NCBI GenBank assembly: GCA_963677785.2
Contig: CAXXDH010000003.1
Span: 2,728,001-2,792,000, forward strand
Origin: G963665495 sp963677785
GTDB lineage: Bacteria; Desulfobacterota; Desulfovibrionia; Desulfovibrionales; Desulfovibrionaceae
Length of the DNA: 64,000 nucleotides
Reading direction: 5' to 3'
Part shown: piece after piece, positions 63,187-64,000 of the stretch
Numbering within the stretch: the first letter of the stretch is position 1
Layout of the letters: the number at the start of each line of letters is the position of its first letter
Position numbers and translations under genes: made by a program
Notes under the pieces: generated by a model
Seen by the model: only the letters and a program-made list of their open reading frames with translations
Databases searched by the model: none
Told to the model about the DNA's origin: nothing

Positions 63187-64000
63187 CTATTCCTCTGTTT
63201 GTTGAAGCTTGGAGGGGAGAATCCCTTTCAGTTCCAACAGGGTGGCCAGGTTGGCGGGGTCGATCACGCCCTGCGGCGTAAGGAGACTGTCGTTCAGGAT
63301 TTTGTCCAACGCGGGGCGTGGTACACGGGAACTGAGGCATTTTATCCAAGTTTCGATTTTTTGGGAGGACAGGGCCAGCACTCCCGCCATGGCGTGAATC
63401 TGGCTGTTTTTGAGTTTGCCATGCTTCTGGGGCCCGCAGAGTTCCACATAATCGGCAAGGGTCGGACGTTTGGCGAAGCCGTCTGGGGTATCAGGCGCAT
63501 TGTGCGTAATGAACAGCGGCTTTGCAAAATGCAATGGTTCCGAATCAAAGGAACCTTCTTCCGCCATCACCCGCCAGGTCACTGCGTTTCCCTTTCGGTC
63601 GGTGTCCTTCTTGCATTGTTTCATCAACTCTTCACCGTTTTCAAAAATACGCCTGAAAGGTGTGTGCAAAGAAGTGATGAGAAAGCTGGCTCCGAAACAA
63701 TATGGTTTTAGTCTGGACGGATCCAACATGTTGTTCTTCAGCCATTCGGTGCTCAAGGGATGGTCTTTGTCGAGTTTTTCAATTTCGGATTCCATGATTT
63801 TGGACAGATTGACCAAAAAAGGAACGACAGCTTTGTCCGTCATGACAAAACAGAGGTCATCGCCACCGGCCACAATGATACGGAAGGGGAGATATCCATC
63901 TTGAGCGTGCGGAAAGGTTTCGGCAAGGGCCTCGCTGACTCTTTTGGCGAGGAATTCGGTAACACACTCAAACAATTTTCTTATTTGATCTTCGGGCTGG
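63187..64000 (-). CDS. cas10: Cas10 (partial, C-terminal end; runs off right edge)
   Basis: The last ~270 residues of the large subunit of a type III complex. The Palm domain motif GGDD is intact in FRIIVAGGDDLCFVMT at about 63850-63880, so cyclic oligoadenylate synthesis is expected. HAMAGVLALSSQ and the C-terminal helices complete the domain. The frame is open to base 64000; the N-terminal part, including any HD nuclease, is outside the window. It is four bases upstream of the csx10-like gene. Confidence 0.9.
   Translation of the reverse strand, partial: QPEDQIRKLFECVTEFLAKRVSEALAETFPHAQDGYLPFRIIVAGGDDLCFVMTDKAVVPFLVNLSKIMESEIEKLDKDHPLSTEWLKNNMLDPSRLKPYCFGASFLITSLHTPFRRIFENGEELMKQCKKDTDRKGNAVTWRVMAEEGSFDSEPLHFAKPLFITHNAPDTPDGFAKRPTLADYVELCGPQKHGKLKNSQIHAMAGVLALSSQKIETWIKCLSSRVPRPALDKILNDSLLTPQGVIDPANLATLLELKGILPSKLQQTEE

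Noticed and set aside
1..64000. The palindrome CGTACG seems frequent (about 30 by eye) and is scarce in the BREX genes
   Set aside because: A hand count about twice the random expectation is not strong, and base composition differs between blocks. A proper k-mer test against the genome would be needed.

Overview
The window looks like chromosomal DNA of a moderately GC-rich Gram-negative bacterium, most likely a deltaproteobacterium of the Desulfovibrio/Bilophila type. The reasons are Shine-Dalgarno-led operons, a sigma-54 activator, a Tat signal, the accessory-gene flavour, and IS66, IS3, IS5 and ISL3 elements. The genus is a guess. Almost everything recognisable is anti-phage defence or mobile DNA, so this is a defence island built up in layers.

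Layout. (1) 1-6607: a type I restriction system on the minus strand (hsdM running off the left edge, then hsdR). Upstream in the same direction is a sigma-54 activator with a CARF-like sensor domain, and divergent from it a small Tat-signal HIRAN protein behind a candidate sigma-54 promoter. (2) 6630-10140: a decayed IS66 element whose right end is cut by an IS3-family element, then a scrap of an IS5-family transposase. (3) 10181-21275: a type I-E CRISPR-Cas locus on the minus strand (cas3, cse1, cse2, cas6e, cas7, cas5, then adaptation genes). It is broken twice. cas3 is split by an ISL3-family element with a clean 8-bp target duplication, and cas1 has lost its N-terminal third. A tandem duplication and deletion of the cas1-cas2-leader-array block left two arrays (13 and 4 repeats) plus repeat debris. 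(4) 21811-48961: a 27-kb integrative mobilizable island bounded by identical 58-bp copies of the 3' end of a tRNA-Leu(UAA) gene. It carries a tyrosine integrase, an excisionase-like HTH gene, a complete type 1 BREX operon (brxA, brxB, brxC, pglX, pglZ, brxL), a coupled ATPase/nuclease-like gene pair inside that operon, and a RloC-like zinc-hook ATPase behind it. The right half is a mobilization module with a relaxase, TraD-like and ParA-like genes and a candidate oriT. (5) 48962-64000: a serine recombinase, then a type III (III-D-like) CRISPR-Cas locus on the minus strand: cas10 with GGDD (running off the right edge), csx10-like, two Cas7-like RAMP genes and one small gene. It has two arrays (17 and 9 repeats) with duplicated leaders, two unknown membrane proteins, two tiny proteins and a Can1-like tandem-CARF nuclease.

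How the parts may work together. Cas10 with an intact GGDD motif should make cyclic oligoadenylate. The tandem-CARF nuclease at 50048-52090 is the obvious receiver, and it lies at the end of a tight gene row with a membrane protein and two small proteins; that row is the best candidate here for an undescribed module. The sigma-54 activator at 4504-6006 has a second CARF-like domain, so it could in principle couple such a signal, or an RNA-end signal as in RtcR, to transcription near the restriction genes. The type I-E system is probably dead for both interference and adaptation as it stands. The BREX island looks intact.
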